Part shown: piece after piece, positions 35,862 to 45,190 of the stretch
Layout of the letters: each line of letters begins with the position of its first letter
Position numbering within the stretch: position 1 is the stretch's first letter
Source: an uncultured bacterium
GTDB lineage: Bacteria > Planctomycetota > UBA1135 > GCA-002686595
Assembly: GCA_937910685.1 (NCBI GenBank)
Contig: CALEMP010000172.1
Location: forward strand, 1-64,000
Direction of reading: 5' to 3'
Length of the DNA stretch: 64,000 nt
Notes under the pieces: generated by a model
Seen by the model: the letters and a program-made list of their open reading frames with translations, nothing else
What the model was told of the DNA's origin: nothing
Database searches by the model: none
Translations under genes and position numbers: made by a program

Positions 35862-36094
35862 GTGAGAAGCTGACTCCTGAAGAAATCATGGCAAAGCTCA
35901 AAGCGGTGGGTCTCGATCCATCAAAGTGGGCCGAGTGTGAACCTGGTGAGATCCACCCACCATTTGCTCAGAAGCAAGCGGAGCTGCTCACGCAAATGCG
36001 TGACCTTCTGGAAGAGGGGCTTGAAGAGAAGAGGAGGAAGTTGGCAACTCTTCAAGAGACGCTCACAAGGGTCAAACATGGCGGGGGCATGTAG
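35858..36094 (+). CDS. Small helical protein
   Basis: A 78-residue charged protein with no recognised family. It has an N-terminal helix (KLTPEEIMAKLKAVGL) and a long C-terminal coiled-coil-like helix (QAELLTQMRDLLEEGLEEKR). The start overlaps the giant gene's stop (ATGA), and its own TAG overlaps the GTG of the next gene (TAGTG), so it is translated with its neighbours and probably links or assembles them. Confidence 0.7.
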   Translation: MSEKLTPEEIMAKLKAVGLDPSKWAECEPGEIHPPFAQKQAELLTQMRDLLEEGLEEKRRKLATLQETLTRVKHGGGM

Positions 36095-39000
36095 TGAAGA
36101 CGCCCACCCTTGAAGAGAGGGCTGCTGATCTTGAGGAGTTGAGCAATGGGATTGTGGCTCCAGGCAAATGGGCCACAGTCACATTTGTCGTTCCCGACAA
36201 GCTGGAGAAAATCCGGGAGCAGATCAACGATTTCTTTGAGCTGGTGAACCTTGCTCTAGAGATCGTCAATTTGACCTTGGAGTTTGCCAAGGCATTCCTG
36301 ACGGCCTATCTCAACCCGCTTGACCTTATCATTCAAGCTATCCTGGATGAGATCCGGGCGCTGGCCGAGGATATTCAGCAGCTAGGCATCTACATCACGC
36401 ACGATCTTGCGCTGTTCAACGATTGGCCCCCCTTAGACCTGGAGGGAGGCTTCTCGGCCTACGAGCGTCGCATGGTGGGTCGCTTGACGGATCGTGGTGA
36501 CCCAACCCGTCCGAACGTCTCCTCCAGGTTCTCGGTCTTTTCGTTGTTCCTGTACTTGTCGGTGGACCCCACCGACGTGTACCGGCTTTATGAACTCGTC
36601 ATGACTTTGGTGGGTCTGTTCACGGGGGGGAAGACCAAACCTCTTCGGTTCAATCTCCCGGTGCCTGTCATTCGGGACGTGTTCTATGGCAACGACGCCA
36701 TCAGCATCTTCAATCCCCGGACCATTAAGGATGCACTCACGGATTTTGATGGGCTCCCACCGAATCGGTTCAAGGTTGCCTGGCAGGTGAATCCAGGAGC
36801 CAACTATCCCTTCAATCCGGTCAGCAAAGCAGCCCCGGATGGTTTCATCGTAACGGTGTCGACACGCCCTGAAGGGCTGGGAGCCTACTTCTCACGAGCT
36901 AAGAACAACGCCCCTGCTCAGGACGGCAAGAAGGGTAAAGCCCAACCTCGTGAGTATGGCAAGATCATGGATACCGCCAGGGGTCATGTGGTCTTACATG
37001 GCGGTACGGCGTTGATGAAGTTCCCTGCAAATGATCTAGGCTTCAATCAAGCCATCGAGGCAGGGCATTGGAAGGACGGGGCGGCTGCTATCTATGGCCA
37101 ATTTGACCCGGCAAGTCCCGAGGTCATCCCCTTTGAGATGTTGGCAAAGTCCGGGGCTTCGCAAGAGTTGGGCGAGGCTTTCGACGGTAAGGGTTCCGAC
37201 TACTACATCCAACGAGCCTTCAGGGTGAGCGCCACAGGGACCGCTTTTGAATGGGCCTCTGGGACGTTCACTTTTGCACTTGGGGGGGATGACCTTCCAC
37301 AGAAGATTTCGGTCGCGAAGTTGGCCGATGGGAGTATGGAGGTCACTCCCCAAGGTCGGGCCTCTACCTACTATGTTAGGGTGGCCGCTGTTCCGAAGGA
37401 CGCCGACCCCAAGCTTGACCTGTTGGACGCTGCCAACAACCGGTGGTTGTTGGGGCAGCCCTGGGTTGTCCCGGCCCAAAGGATTGGAGGGTTCAGTGAG
37501 GCACACCCCATCACCATCACGGGTGACAACAGCCGAGCTTTTCTTCAGCTCCTGAAGACGTCTATCAAGCTGCTCCTGCTGACCCGAGCCGACCTGCCCC
37601 ACATTGACACCGCTGAGGGCAGTGTCATTGAACATGCGAAGATGCACCGGACGGTGGTGCAAGGCTTTGTACTCAAGGAATGTGGTCTGGAGAGTTCCCG
37701 GCCACTTCTTGAGCGCATGTTCCCCGATGGTTATCGAGCGTGGGTGGAAAAGACGGATCCCACGTCTCAAGTCTTCATGCGGGAGCTGGAGGAGATCGCG
37801 TCCTTGTGGGCAAACCGCATGTTTGATGCGATTGGTTCCAACCCTGAATTGGAGAGCATGGTCTATGAGGCCACACCTGCTTTGCGGGAAACCAAACTCT
37901 GGGAGGTGGTTAAACCTCTTGACCAGGGAGGAAACATCCAGAGTGTTTCCCTGGGTGACCTCATCCCTGCTCTTCCAAACCTGGGGGAGAACCTTCTAAC
38001 TTCTTCGGGTAGGGGCATTCAGTCCATGGCTTCCATCGCCTACACGACGGTGGAGGGAGGTCTATCACACACACTCACCCTGCAGGACTACCTGGAGGGT
38101 GAGCCCGTTCCAGGCTTCATCGGTCTGGCACGCAATCCCTGGTCAATAGGGCTCGCAGAAGATGTTGTTCAACAGTTGAGATGGCGAAGTGACGTGTGGA
38201 CAGGCCGTAAACCCCATTTCGGTGAACAGACTTCCAAAGAAAGAGGAGACCCTTTCGGCCCATCCGGGCCAGTGACCAGGACAGAGACCAAGGCTGAAAC
38301 GGATAAGCTTATCGCGGGGATGGTTCCTGGGATGCAACATCTCTTCAAGCATTTCATTCGGGAGGACGGCACCCTGCTGGTTCCCCAGGAGGAGGCAACC
38401 GCTATTGAGATCCTCACGGGGTCTGGTGAGACCTATGGGTCCGCCGACCGCTCTCCAGTCTTCTGGTCGGTCACATCGGGGATGTCCGACTTTGGGGATG
38501 TTGTACTTGTCGACGGTCATGATTGGATCGCACCCAGGGCGATGATCTACTACGCCCGGACCCTATTGGCCGAATACGAGGGAGGCGTCCTCATGCGGGA
38601 GGCAAGCTTCGTACTGACGATGGCTTCCGCAGCTGTTTCCCGGCCCAAAGGTGATGGCGAGTGGATTGCCATTCGGGCTTTCGATGCCTTCCCGGAGCTG
38701 GAGTATTTCTTCGACGCCCTCGCGGACTGGTTGGAGGCAGTAGCAAATGCCATCAAGAGCGTGGTGGACGCACTAGTAGGCTACATTGAGTTCGTGCAGG
38801 CGCAGATTGTACGGCTACAACAGCTCCTGCGAATGATCAACGCCTTCATCCAGTCCTTCCTCAACCTGCGAGTGCAGATTCCAAGGCTTAGTGCCCTAGG
38901 GCTCCTTTCCTCCGGTACAGACGGGGTCGTTGCTGACCTGATGAATGCGGAGGAGAAGCCCTACGACTCCCAACTCGCCTTTGGGGCTGGGGTTGCCCTG

Positions 39001-39159
39001 GTCATTCCTTTCGCTCCGACCTTCCTGGTGGACCTGTTTATGTTGCTCTTCCCTGGTGACCCCGACAAGACCAGGGTGGTGGGTGTCCCTGCGACCATTA
39101 GTCGGGAAGACGCACCAGCCGGTGATGAAGCTCCTAGTGATGAGCCGGATGTCCTATGA
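36094..39159 (+). CDS. Large virion structural protein
   Basis: A 1021-residue protein starting at GTG that overlaps the previous stop. Both ends carry long amphipathic or hydrophobic helices: residues about 30-105 (FFELVNLALEIVNLTLEFAK, NPLDLIIQAILDEIRALAED) and about 870-930 (FFDALADWLEAVANAIKSVV, FVQAQIVRLQQLLRMINAF), plus a hydrophobic stretch at about 965-990 (FAPTFLVDLFMLLFPG). The centre is mixed alpha/beta with no catalytic motif seen. This helical-ends design suggests an elongated bundle-forming baseplate component partnered with the giant protein. The next gene overlaps its stop (ATGA). Confidence 0.65.
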   Translation: MKTPTLEERAADLEELSNGIVAPGKWATVTFVVPDKLEKIREQINDFFELVNLALEIVNLTLEFAKAFLTAYLNPLDLIIQAILDEIRALAEDIQQLGIYITHDLALFNDWPPLDLEGGFSAYERRMVGRLTDRGDPTRPNVSSRFSVFSLFLYLSVDPTDVYRLYELVMTLVGLFTGGKTKPLRFNLPVPVIRDVFYGNDAISIFNPRTIKDALTDFDGLPPNRFKVAWQVNPGANYPFNPVSKAAPDGFIVTVSTRPEGLGAYFSRAKNNAPAQDGKKGKAQPREYGKIMDTARGHVVLHGGTALMKFPANDLGFNQAIEAGHWKDGAAAIYGQFDPASPEVIPFEMLAKSGASQELGEAFDGKGSDYYIQRAFRVSATGTAFEWASGTFTFALGGDDLPQKISVAKLADGSMEVTPQGRASTYYVRVAAVPKDADPKLDLLDAANNRWLLGQPWVVPAQRIGGFSEAHPITITGDNSRAFLQLLKTSIKLLLLTRADLPHIDTAEGSVIEHAKMHRTVVQGFVLKECGLESSRPLLERMFPDGYRAWVEKTDPTSQVFMRELEEIASLWANRMFDAIGSNPELESMVYEATPALRETKLWEVVKPLDQGGNIQSVSLGDLIPALPNLGENLLTSSGRGIQSMASIAYTTVEGGLSHTLTLQDYLEGEPVPGFIGLARNPWSIGLAEDVVQQLRWRSDVWTGRKPHFGEQTSKERGDPFGPSGPVTRTETKAETDKLIAGMVPGMQHLFKHFIREDGTLLVPQEEATAIEILTGSGETYGSADRSPVFWSVTSGMSDFGDVVLVDGHDWIAPRAMIYYARTLLAEYEGGVLMREASFVLTMASAAVSRPKGDGEWIAIRAFDAFPELEYFFDALADWLEAVANAIKSVVDALVGYIEFVQAQIVRLQQLLRMINAFIQSFLNLRVQIPRLSALGLLSSGTDGVVADLMNAEEKPYDSQLAFGAGVALVIPFAPTFLVDLFMLLFPGDPDKTRVVGVPATISREDAPAGDEAPSDEPDVL

Positions 39160-40070
39160 GCAGCTTCACCCGGATGTCCACTTTCCCGGTGGGCTACTTC
39201 AGATCCACTTGCAGTTGGTTGCTTCGTCAACGGCGAACCGTTGCAGCTAGGATTCACACGCTGAACGCGGAGATCGACCGTATAGGTTTCGTGACCGTCA
39301 CCTATGTGAGCAGGCAAGAGGGTGGAAACACCTATGCCACAGAGATTCGTGAATCCATCTCGGTGACGCCGGGGTCCACGTTAGAGAAACTAGTGCAGGC
39401 TTATGTGGCGAATGGGGGCAACCCTTTCGATATTTCGCCCTTCGCTATGCCAGACTACACCTTGTTTGTGGACCAGGACCAGGATGGGGAACCCGAGGTC
39501 GTTCAGAGGTATCCCTATGGTGGTGTAGTTGCCCCCAGGTCAGCTAATTACAATGAACCTCTGACTCAGTTTGTTGCCGATGATGAGGGGAACACCACGG
39601 TCGAGGCCACCGGTTTTGAGGGTTATCCAGGTGGTCTGCCTCGCAGTGCCAGGGCGGATGCACCCAGGTTGGGTGGTCGCATGGACCCTTCACACTACAA
39701 GTGGGGGGAGGTCGTGGCGACCATGAACCATGTCCGCAGTTGGGCCAACCAGGATATCCGTCAGATTCTGACGGACGTCGAGTGGCGGATCATCAAGCAG
39801 ATGGACCTGCGTGAGCAACTGACGAAGGAGCGGGATGACGTCCTGGCACAAGCCTTCGGTGGTGTCCTGTATGGTTTGGATTTCGATGAGCGCACCATGA
39901 ACTCTGACCTGCACGTGCAATCGGTGATTGCTGCGGTGAACAAGGTGCTCTTCCACACCGCTCCTTCTGGCAAGGTTACAAGCTATGAGATGCACCCACT
40001 GGCACCAGAAAGCATGGCGACCTTCCCGGACGATATCTCAGAGCGGAATCGGGATGCGAAGGGTGGCTGA
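39156..40070 (+). CDS. Baseplate-associated protein of unknown family
   Basis: A 304-residue protein and the last gene of the first late block. The N-terminus (FPVGYFRSTCSWLLRQRRTV) is basic and partly hydrophobic. Residues 45-90 are beta-rich, 90-170 are acidic loops (FVDQDQDGEPEVVQRYPYGG), and 175-260 are helical (WGEVVATMNHVRSWANQDIR, REQLTKERDDVLAQAFGG). No known domain is recognised. The 4-bp overlap with the preceding gene indicates coupled translation. Late promoter P2 lies just after it. Confidence 0.65.
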   Translation: MSSFTRMSTFPVGYFRSTCSWLLRQRRTVAARIHTLNAEIDRIGFVTVTYVSRQEGGNTYATEIRESISVTPGSTLEKLVQAYVANGGNPFDISPFAMPDYTLFVDQDQDGEPEVVQRYPYGGVVAPRSANYNEPLTQFVADDEGNTTVEATGFEGYPGGLPRSARADAPRLGGRMDPSHYKWGEVVATMNHVRSWANQDIRQILTDVEWRIIKQMDLREQLTKERDDVLAQAFGGVLYGLDFDERTMNSDLHVQSVIAAVNKVLFHTAPSGKVTSYEMHPLAPESMATFPDDISERNRDAKGG

Positions 40071-40079
40071 GACCGGTTA

Positions 40080-40096
40080 ACGGTGCCTGTCCTATA
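40080..40096 (+). promoter_or_regulatory. Late promoter P2 (wedge operon)
   Basis: ACGGT (40080-40084), six bases, CCTATA (40091-40096). It ends 29 bp before the ATG at 40126 and lies in the short gap between genes. Confidence 0.72.
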
Positions 40097-40125
40097 CAAG
40101 CCAGAAGGTGGAAACCAGGAGACCC

Positions 40126-41304
40126 ATGTCACGTGATTTTCAACTTGCCTGGCCTTGTCCACATCTCACTGTCGAAGAAGTAGTCTCGTTGGCTTCAGAT
40201 AGGATGTCACTCAACACCCGACAGCCGGTCGCCTCAGAGGGCACCGTTCGCATCGTGGCCGACGACAACGTCTCCATTCCTCGGGGAGGTTTGCTCGTTC
40301 CCGCTGTCCTGTCCTCATCAACCCCTGGGCCTTACGACTTGGTTGAGAACGAGGACGTGTTGATCCTGGAGACTTCGGCTGGGACTGAGACCTTCACCTT
40401 TGGGGTGAGGGGGGTGGTGCGTTACACTCCTGCGGACATCAAACGCTTCCTCTTGCGACGAGAGCTTTCCGTTGCAGCCTTCAGTACAACGGATGATGTG
40501 CTCACCTTTACGGAGGGTACCAAAGTAGGCCCGGACTCATTTATTCGGGTACGTGGCAGTGCCGCCCCCGCACTTGGGTTTGGTAGCCCTGGGATCTCTG
40601 AGCGACAATGGGGGGCGCGTGGTCGTCAGGTCTATCCGGCTTGGTCACTTCACCAACGACCTGATGACATCGTGAACCGGTTCCCGAAGTTCGTGTCGCC
40701 TCTTCGGTCGAACCCAATCCTGAAGGTCTCCTACACGGTTCCGGTACAAAGATGTCTGCGATGCAGAGCCTCCTTCGTTGAGAATGACTACCGCTTCACC
40801 GCTTCCGGTCGGAGCATCTTCATTACGGACGAGGATTTGCTTTACCAGGCCAGCCTCAAACTCCTGCTGACCGACCGAGGGTCAAACCCGTATCACCCAT
40901 GGTACGGCACCAACATTCGTTCACGAGTCGGGCAAAAGGCCATTGGCGCTGTAGCCTCACTGATCAGTGAGGACGTGCGAAGGGCACTCGCTCGGATGCA
41001 GGAATTGCAGAAGGAGCAGGCACAATTTCAGCAGGTTACCTTCCGGGAACGACTCTACAATGTGCTCCAGGTACATGTCCGCCCCCATGTGGAAGACCCC
41101 ACTACTTTCCTGATTGACGTGGTGGTTCAAAACGCTTCCGGGGAGCCCATTGACCTGAGCATCGTCTATACAGTGCCGGAAGTGGTGGCCCTCATGGGTA
41201 CCAATGGGCTCATGCTTGGCACTGAACCTACCGGTCTGACCCATGAAGAGTCCCGCCGTCTGTTTGCCGGTGACCGGCCTCTTCTGCCCGGAGGTAGTTC
41301 GTGA
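40126..41304 (+). CDS. Baseplate wedge protein, gp25-like, with long N-terminus
   Basis: A 392-residue protein. Residues about 235-350 match the gp25/gpW wedge family: LYQASLKLLLTDRGSNPYHP, GTNIRSRVGQKAIGAVASLI, then ERLYNVLQVHVRPH and FLIDVVVQNASGEPIDLSI. This domain starts sheath assembly at the wedge core in contractile tails. T4 gp25 is about 132 residues, so about 230 extra residues precede the domain, including QRCLRCRAS near 209-215, a possible half metal site. I start at MSRDFQ (40126) because AGGAG lies just upstream; a start at 40108 has no such site. Confidence 0.78.
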   Translation: MSRDFQLAWPCPHLTVEEVVSLASDRMSLNTRQPVASEGTVRIVADDNVSIPRGGLLVPAVLSSSTPGPYDLVENEDVLILETSAGTETFTFGVRGVVRYTPADIKRFLLRRELSVAAFSTTDDVLTFTEGTKVGPDSFIRVRGSAAPALGFGSPGISERQWGARGRQVYPAWSLHQRPDDIVNRFPKFVSPLRSNPILKVSYTVPVQRCLRCRASFVENDYRFTASGRSIFITDEDLLYQASLKLLLTDRGSNPYHPWYGTNIRSRVGQKAIGAVASLISEDVRRALARMQELQKEQAQFQQVTFRERLYNVLQVHVRPHVEDPTTFLIDVVVQNASGEPIDLSIVYTVPEVVALMGTNGLMLGTEPTGLTHEESRRLFAGDRPLLPGGSS

Positions 41305-44300
41305 TTCCACAATTCAAAGGCAGTGACGGCATTCTTCGGGAGGTCTACCGGGTCACCACAACGGTGGCTAATCGCTTCTTCAATGGGGTGACTGATTCAG
41401 ACACTGTTGACCTTCAAGTGTCCGTTCGGGGTGGGGCCTTCACGAGCAATCCTGACTATGTGTCCTTCGAAGGCACCACATTCACGATCCCCAACCCTTC
41501 AGCCTTTCCTGATGGCCTTCAACTCCTGCCTGGGGAGAATGATGTTCGGGTGCGAGCAGTCCTCACCTCTGGAAGAATCACACAGGAGGGACAAGCCCTC
41601 GCCGTGTTGGTCCCCCAGGATACCACCAGCGCAGTAGCCCCCTCTGGATTCTTCATGGAGCGCCAGGACCGCACCGTGCGATTGGTCATTGAGGGGCTAA
41701 CCGATGACAGAATCATCGGTTACAACTTCTATGGTTCCACGTCAGCTGGTGGCGGGTTGGAAGGCTACACCCGAATCAACCCAGAGCCCATGATTTCCAG
41801 CACACTCGTTGCTGATGAGCGGGTGTTGGGCACCATGACCTTGGATGCCATGGTCGTCCTCAACAGCGAGGGTGACCACGCGGATGACCCCATGTACATC
41901 CGTTTCAGTGGAACCCAGGAGGACTCCACCGAGACGGTTCTACAAACTGACTTCATGGAGCTAGTGGAAATCCCGGAGACCACGAATCAGTTGAGGACGG
42001 AGATCACACTCAAGGAGGTGCGTCAGGTAAGGCAGTTCTCTTTCATTCACGACCGGGCCTCCACGGTAAACTCGGGCAACCCATCCATCCCCAATTCGGC
42101 ATTCAACTCCCTTGCCTTGGGGGATCCCATCTACTACGTCTCAACAGCGATCTACTCCATCGACGGTTTGGAATACGAGTCACCCTTCAGCCCGGAATTG
42201 GCGGGTGGTCCGCTCGTTGTGACACCTACGGTTGGTACCTTCCCCTCAGTGACACGCCAGGAGATTGTGAGGGACACCGTACTCTCGATCTACCGCACTC
42301 AGCCAGAGCTTCGGGTTGACCCAGGCTCCGCCCTGCGGGACACCTTTATCGACCCTTTCAGCACGGAAGCGGAACGGCTCCGCTTCATTGTGGACTTCCT
42401 GCATCGCTCACAGAGCTTTTCAACGCTCCTGGCTGTGGACGACCCCCAAGGGATTGGTGAGCCGATCCCCGTGAGTCAATCTCCCTACAAGCAGGCCCTG
42501 CTGCGGGCTTTCTTCCTCAAGAAAGCCGGGGATGTGCAGATCCTCATCGACAACGCTTTTGATAAACTGGCGAGCAACTATGGGGTGGTTCGTCAGGGTG
42601 GGAAGCGAGCGAGGGGAGAGGTCACGTTCTTTGTGGGTTCCCGGCCCTCTTCCACTATCCCAGTCCCTTTGGGTCAAACAGTGTTGGGAGGTGGCACACG
42701 CTTCAGGACCACCTCTCCAGCCACCATCTCTGCATCCGGTGCAGGGACTGGTTTCAACCCGGTCACGGGTCGGTACTCAGCTCGTGCTTTTGTACAGGCT
42801 GAAGACACCGGAGCGAGTGGGAACCTGGCTGCACGTCAGATTTCAGTAGTTGAAGGTGGGCAACTTGGGTTGCAGGTGGTCAACGAGAGTCGTCTGTTCG
42901 GTGGTCAGGATGAGGAGTCAAACCGTGATCTAGCAGTGCGTACAATGCTGAGGCTTGCTTCGGTGGATTCCGGCACCTTGCAGGGGTACCTGGAGAACGC
43001 CATCCAGGTACCTGGAGTGGTTGAGGTGGCCGTGGTGGAGTCGGGCAACTCACTGATGATGCGGGACTTCAACGATGCTGGACGACATGTGGGAGGCAAG
43101 GTGGATGTATGGTTGCGTGGCAACTCACAGGCGCGAGTCACAGACACCTTTGCATTCGGGTTTGATGTGGCGAGGGACATGCACTTCGTCCCTGCTGGTG
43201 ACCTGTCCACTCTGACCTTCCGGGCGCTGGACAAGCGACTCACCCCAGCTAACCCAATCATCGAGCTTCTGGACATTGAAGAATTCGGGATTGCCTTTCA
43301 CAACTCATCCAAAAGCTACGACTTCGATATCACAGGAGCAGTCGCGGTAGCCTTCGACACAATCAAACTCTTGGAGACCTACAACGACCCCACCCAACTC
43401 TCGTTGGGTGATGACATCCGGGGGAGCTACCGCTACAGGACGAGTCGCAAACTCATCCTGACACGACAGCCCGTCGACTACGTGGTGAGTGTGACGGGTA
43501 CCCGGTCAGGTACCCTCAGCCTTCTGGACTACAACCTGTATCGAGCAAGTGACCCGTTGAACAAGGGTCGTTCCACGATAGCGGGGGATTACGTTCAGGT
43601 CGTGCAGGCAAAGACGAACTCCATCCCCTCACCCCTCCCAATCAGGGTCACCGGTGAAGCTCACGTGATTCTAGATGGGCTGGAATATTTGGATAGTCTT
43701 GGAATCAATCCTTTGACGGTTAAGGTGTTCAACGCTGACCGTAGCATTGAGTACCTTGGACCTTTCAGCACGGAGACTCAGCGGGACTTCACCATGCAGG
43801 ATGAGGTGGGGGATAAGCCGGTTGCACTCAAGACCGTCAGTGGCAGCCGCATCCTGAGCGGTCAAGCCATCCTGGTGGACTACTCCCACGATGAGAACTT
43901 CGTGGTGGAATACGAGTCCAACGGTGTGATTCGGGTGGTGCAGGATATCATCGACCGGGACAGTCACATCACCGCAGATGCCATTGTGAAAGAGGCAGTA
44001 CCAGTGGCTGTGGACATCACGGGTACCGTGATCTTGAGTGTGGGGCAGTCACAACGAGTTGTTGACCTACGAGTTCGCTCCGCATTGTCCTTGCTCTTTT
44101 CCAGACTTGGACTAGGTGACCCCGTTCGAAAATCCGATGTGATTCGGGCCATCGACGCGGTTCAGGGTGTTTCTTACGTCACCGTCCCCATGGTCAAACT
44201 GGCCTATGGGGACGATTCCCTTATGGTCCGTGAGCCGGTGCTCACGGACACTCCAGCTGACCGTTTCCTGATCACATCCTGGTCGACGGACACGGTCAAT

Positions 44301-44771
44301 ACCTTTGTGCTGACCAACGCACTCAAGGCAACCACGATTCATGGAGGCGGGGCAACCCATGAGTTCCGTGGGGTCTTTCAGGATGAGTTGCAGATGGAGC
44401 TTCAAAACGGGGCACCAGACAGCAATGGCGTTCCCCTCAAGTTGAAGGCTGGTCGTGCATTCATCATAGGGAGCGACGGTCTGGTCATTCCGGGCTACAG
44501 TGACACCACCACCCTGAAAACGGCAGCACCTTTCGCCACGGACAGTGAGATCCTGGTTCAAAGGAAGGCCCTCACTGCGGGTCGGACCTTGCTGACCTTG
44601 AAGTCGGAAGTCCCCACAGGCGACACCGCTGATGACCCGACCAAGCACAAGTACACAGCCACCTACGTCACCAACAACGACTCCGGGGTCAAGAACATTG
44701 TGCCCAGCCCCATTCAATATCTGACACTGGGCACTGTGACCCTGGATTATGACGAGGACGACAACCGGTGA
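41301..44771 (+). CDS. Baseplate wedge protein, gp6/gpJ-like
   Basis: An 1156-residue protein with GTG start, overlapping the gp25-like stop by 4 bp. Residues about 430-610 carry the baseplate-J pattern: GGKRARGEVTFFVG, SSTIPVPLGQTV...GTRFRTT, ARAFVQAEDTGASGNLAA, then ESNRDLAVRTMLRLASVDSG, TLQGYLENAIQVPGVVEVAV and GGKVDVWLRG. A C-terminal part (about 905-960: RVVDLRVRSALSLLFSRLGL, PVRKSDVIRAIDAVQGV) also fits the family. In contractile tails this protein forms the iris dimer ring of the wedge. It is longer than P2 gpJ or T4 gp6; the first 400 residues hold extra beta domains. Confidence 0.82.
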   Translation: MIPQFKGSDGILREVYRVTTTVANRFFNGVTDSDTVDLQVSVRGGAFTSNPDYVSFEGTTFTIPNPSAFPDGLQLLPGENDVRVRAVLTSGRITQEGQALAVLVPQDTTSAVAPSGFFMERQDRTVRLVIEGLTDDRIIGYNFYGSTSAGGGLEGYTRINPEPMISSTLVADERVLGTMTLDAMVVLNSEGDHADDPMYIRFSGTQEDSTETVLQTDFMELVEIPETTNQLRTEITLKEVRQVRQFSFIHDRASTVNSGNPSIPNSAFNSLALGDPIYYVSTAIYSIDGLEYESPFSPELAGGPLVVTPTVGTFPSVTRQEIVRDTVLSIYRTQPELRVDPGSALRDTFIDPFSTEAERLRFIVDFLHRSQSFSTLLAVDDPQGIGEPIPVSQSPYKQALLRAFFLKKAGDVQILIDNAFDKLASNYGVVRQGGKRARGEVTFFVGSRPSSTIPVPLGQTVLGGGTRFRTTSPATISASGAGTGFNPVTGRYSARAFVQAEDTGASGNLAARQISVVEGGQLGLQVVNESRLFGGQDEESNRDLAVRTMLRLASVDSGTLQGYLENAIQVPGVVEVAVVESGNSLMMRDFNDAGRHVGGKVDVWLRGNSQARVTDTFAFGFDVARDMHFVPAGDLSTLTFRALDKRLTPANPIIELLDIEEFGIAFHNSSKSYDFDITGAVAVAFDTIKLLETYNDPTQLSLGDDIRGSYRYRTSRKLILTRQPVDYVVSVTGTRSGTLSLLDYNLYRASDPLNKGRSTIAGDYVQVVQAKTNSIPSPLPIRVTGEAHVILDGLEYLDSLGINPLTVKVFNADRSIEYLGPFSTETQRDFTMQDEVGDKPVALKTVSGSRILSGQAILVDYSHDENFVVEYESNGVIRVVQDIIDRDSHITADAIVKEAVPVAVDITGTVILSVGQSQRVVDLRVRSALSLLFSRLGLGDPVRKSDVIRAIDAVQGVSYVTVPMVKLAYGDDSLMVREPVLTDTPADRFLITSWSTDTVNTFVLTNALKATTIHGGGATHEFRGVFQDELQMELQNGAPDSNGVPLKLKAGRAFIIGSDGLVIPGYSDTTTLKTAAPFATDSEILVQRKALTAGRTLLTLKSEVPTGDTADDPTKHKYTATYVTNNDSGVKNIVPSPIQYLTLGTVTLDYDEDDNR
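41698..41722. repeat. 10-bp perfect hairpin, 5-nt loop
   Basis: TAACCGATGA pairs exactly with 41713-41722 around CAGAA, inside the gp6/gpJ-like gene. Confidence 0.93.
43391..43410. repeat. 8-bp perfect hairpin, tetraloop
   Basis: CACCCAAC and GTTGGGTG around TCTC, inside the gp6/gpJ-like gene. Confidence 0.88.
44226..44249. repeat. 10-bp perfect hairpin, tetraloop
   Basis: GTCCGTGAGC and its exact reverse complement around CGGT, inside the gp6/gpJ-like gene. Confidence 0.93.
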
Positions 44772-45190
44772 GAGCTTCCGTTGCCAAGCTGACGAGACGG
44801 TGGGCTGGCGCCTTTGACCGCAAACTGAAGCAACTGGCTTTCGTCAAGGAAGACGTCTGGCCTGATGGTCAGGTGATAACCTTCCTGAAGTCTCCTTTTC
44901 CCATGTACGCTGGCCGATATCCACATGTCAGTCATCGGGAGATTGCCAGCGCGTTACGAGACCCCAAAAGCACTGAGACCGTCTCCCTCAAGAGCATCCG
45001 CTCCTCGCAGGGGGAGGTCACTGATGTCGGTGTGAAGAAATATCAGAATGGTCCAGACAAGCTCCTACCTATCTTGATCGCTCTTTCCGACGGGACTTAC
45101 GCCATTCAGGACGGTCATCACAGACTGACCGCGCTTTGGTTGCAAGGGAAGGCTTCAACTTCGGCCACGGTTGTGAGGAACTATGGCTAA
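44768..45190 (+). CDS. ParB/sulfiredoxin-fold protein in baseplate operon
   Basis: A 140-residue protein with a GTG start overlapping the previous stop. The C-terminal half has the ParB-nuclease/sulfiredoxin-like signature LLPILIALSDGTYAIQDGHH followed by RLTALWLQGK (residues about 98-128): a strand, then DGHHR at the nucleotide-binding turn, then a helix. The usual upstream substrate-contact strand may be VSLKSIRSS (about 75-83). No DNA-binding HTH follows, so a chromosome-partition role is unlikely. Members of this fold hydrolyse or bind nucleotides, or act as nucleases. Why it lies between two wedge genes is unclear; it could be packaged, or be a hitchhiking gene. Confidence 0.7.
   Translation: MRASVAKLTRRWAGAFDRKLKQLAFVKEDVWPDGQVITFLKSPFPMYAGRYPHVSHREIASALRDPKSTETVSLKSIRSSQGEVTDVGVKKYQNGPDKLLPILIALSDGTYAIQDGHHRLTALWLQGKASTSATVVRNYG

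Noticed and set aside
44768-45190. Partition (ParB) protein of a plasmid-like phage
   Set aside because: There is no DNA-binding domain, no ParA gene and no centromere-like repeats nearby. Only the fold signature is present.
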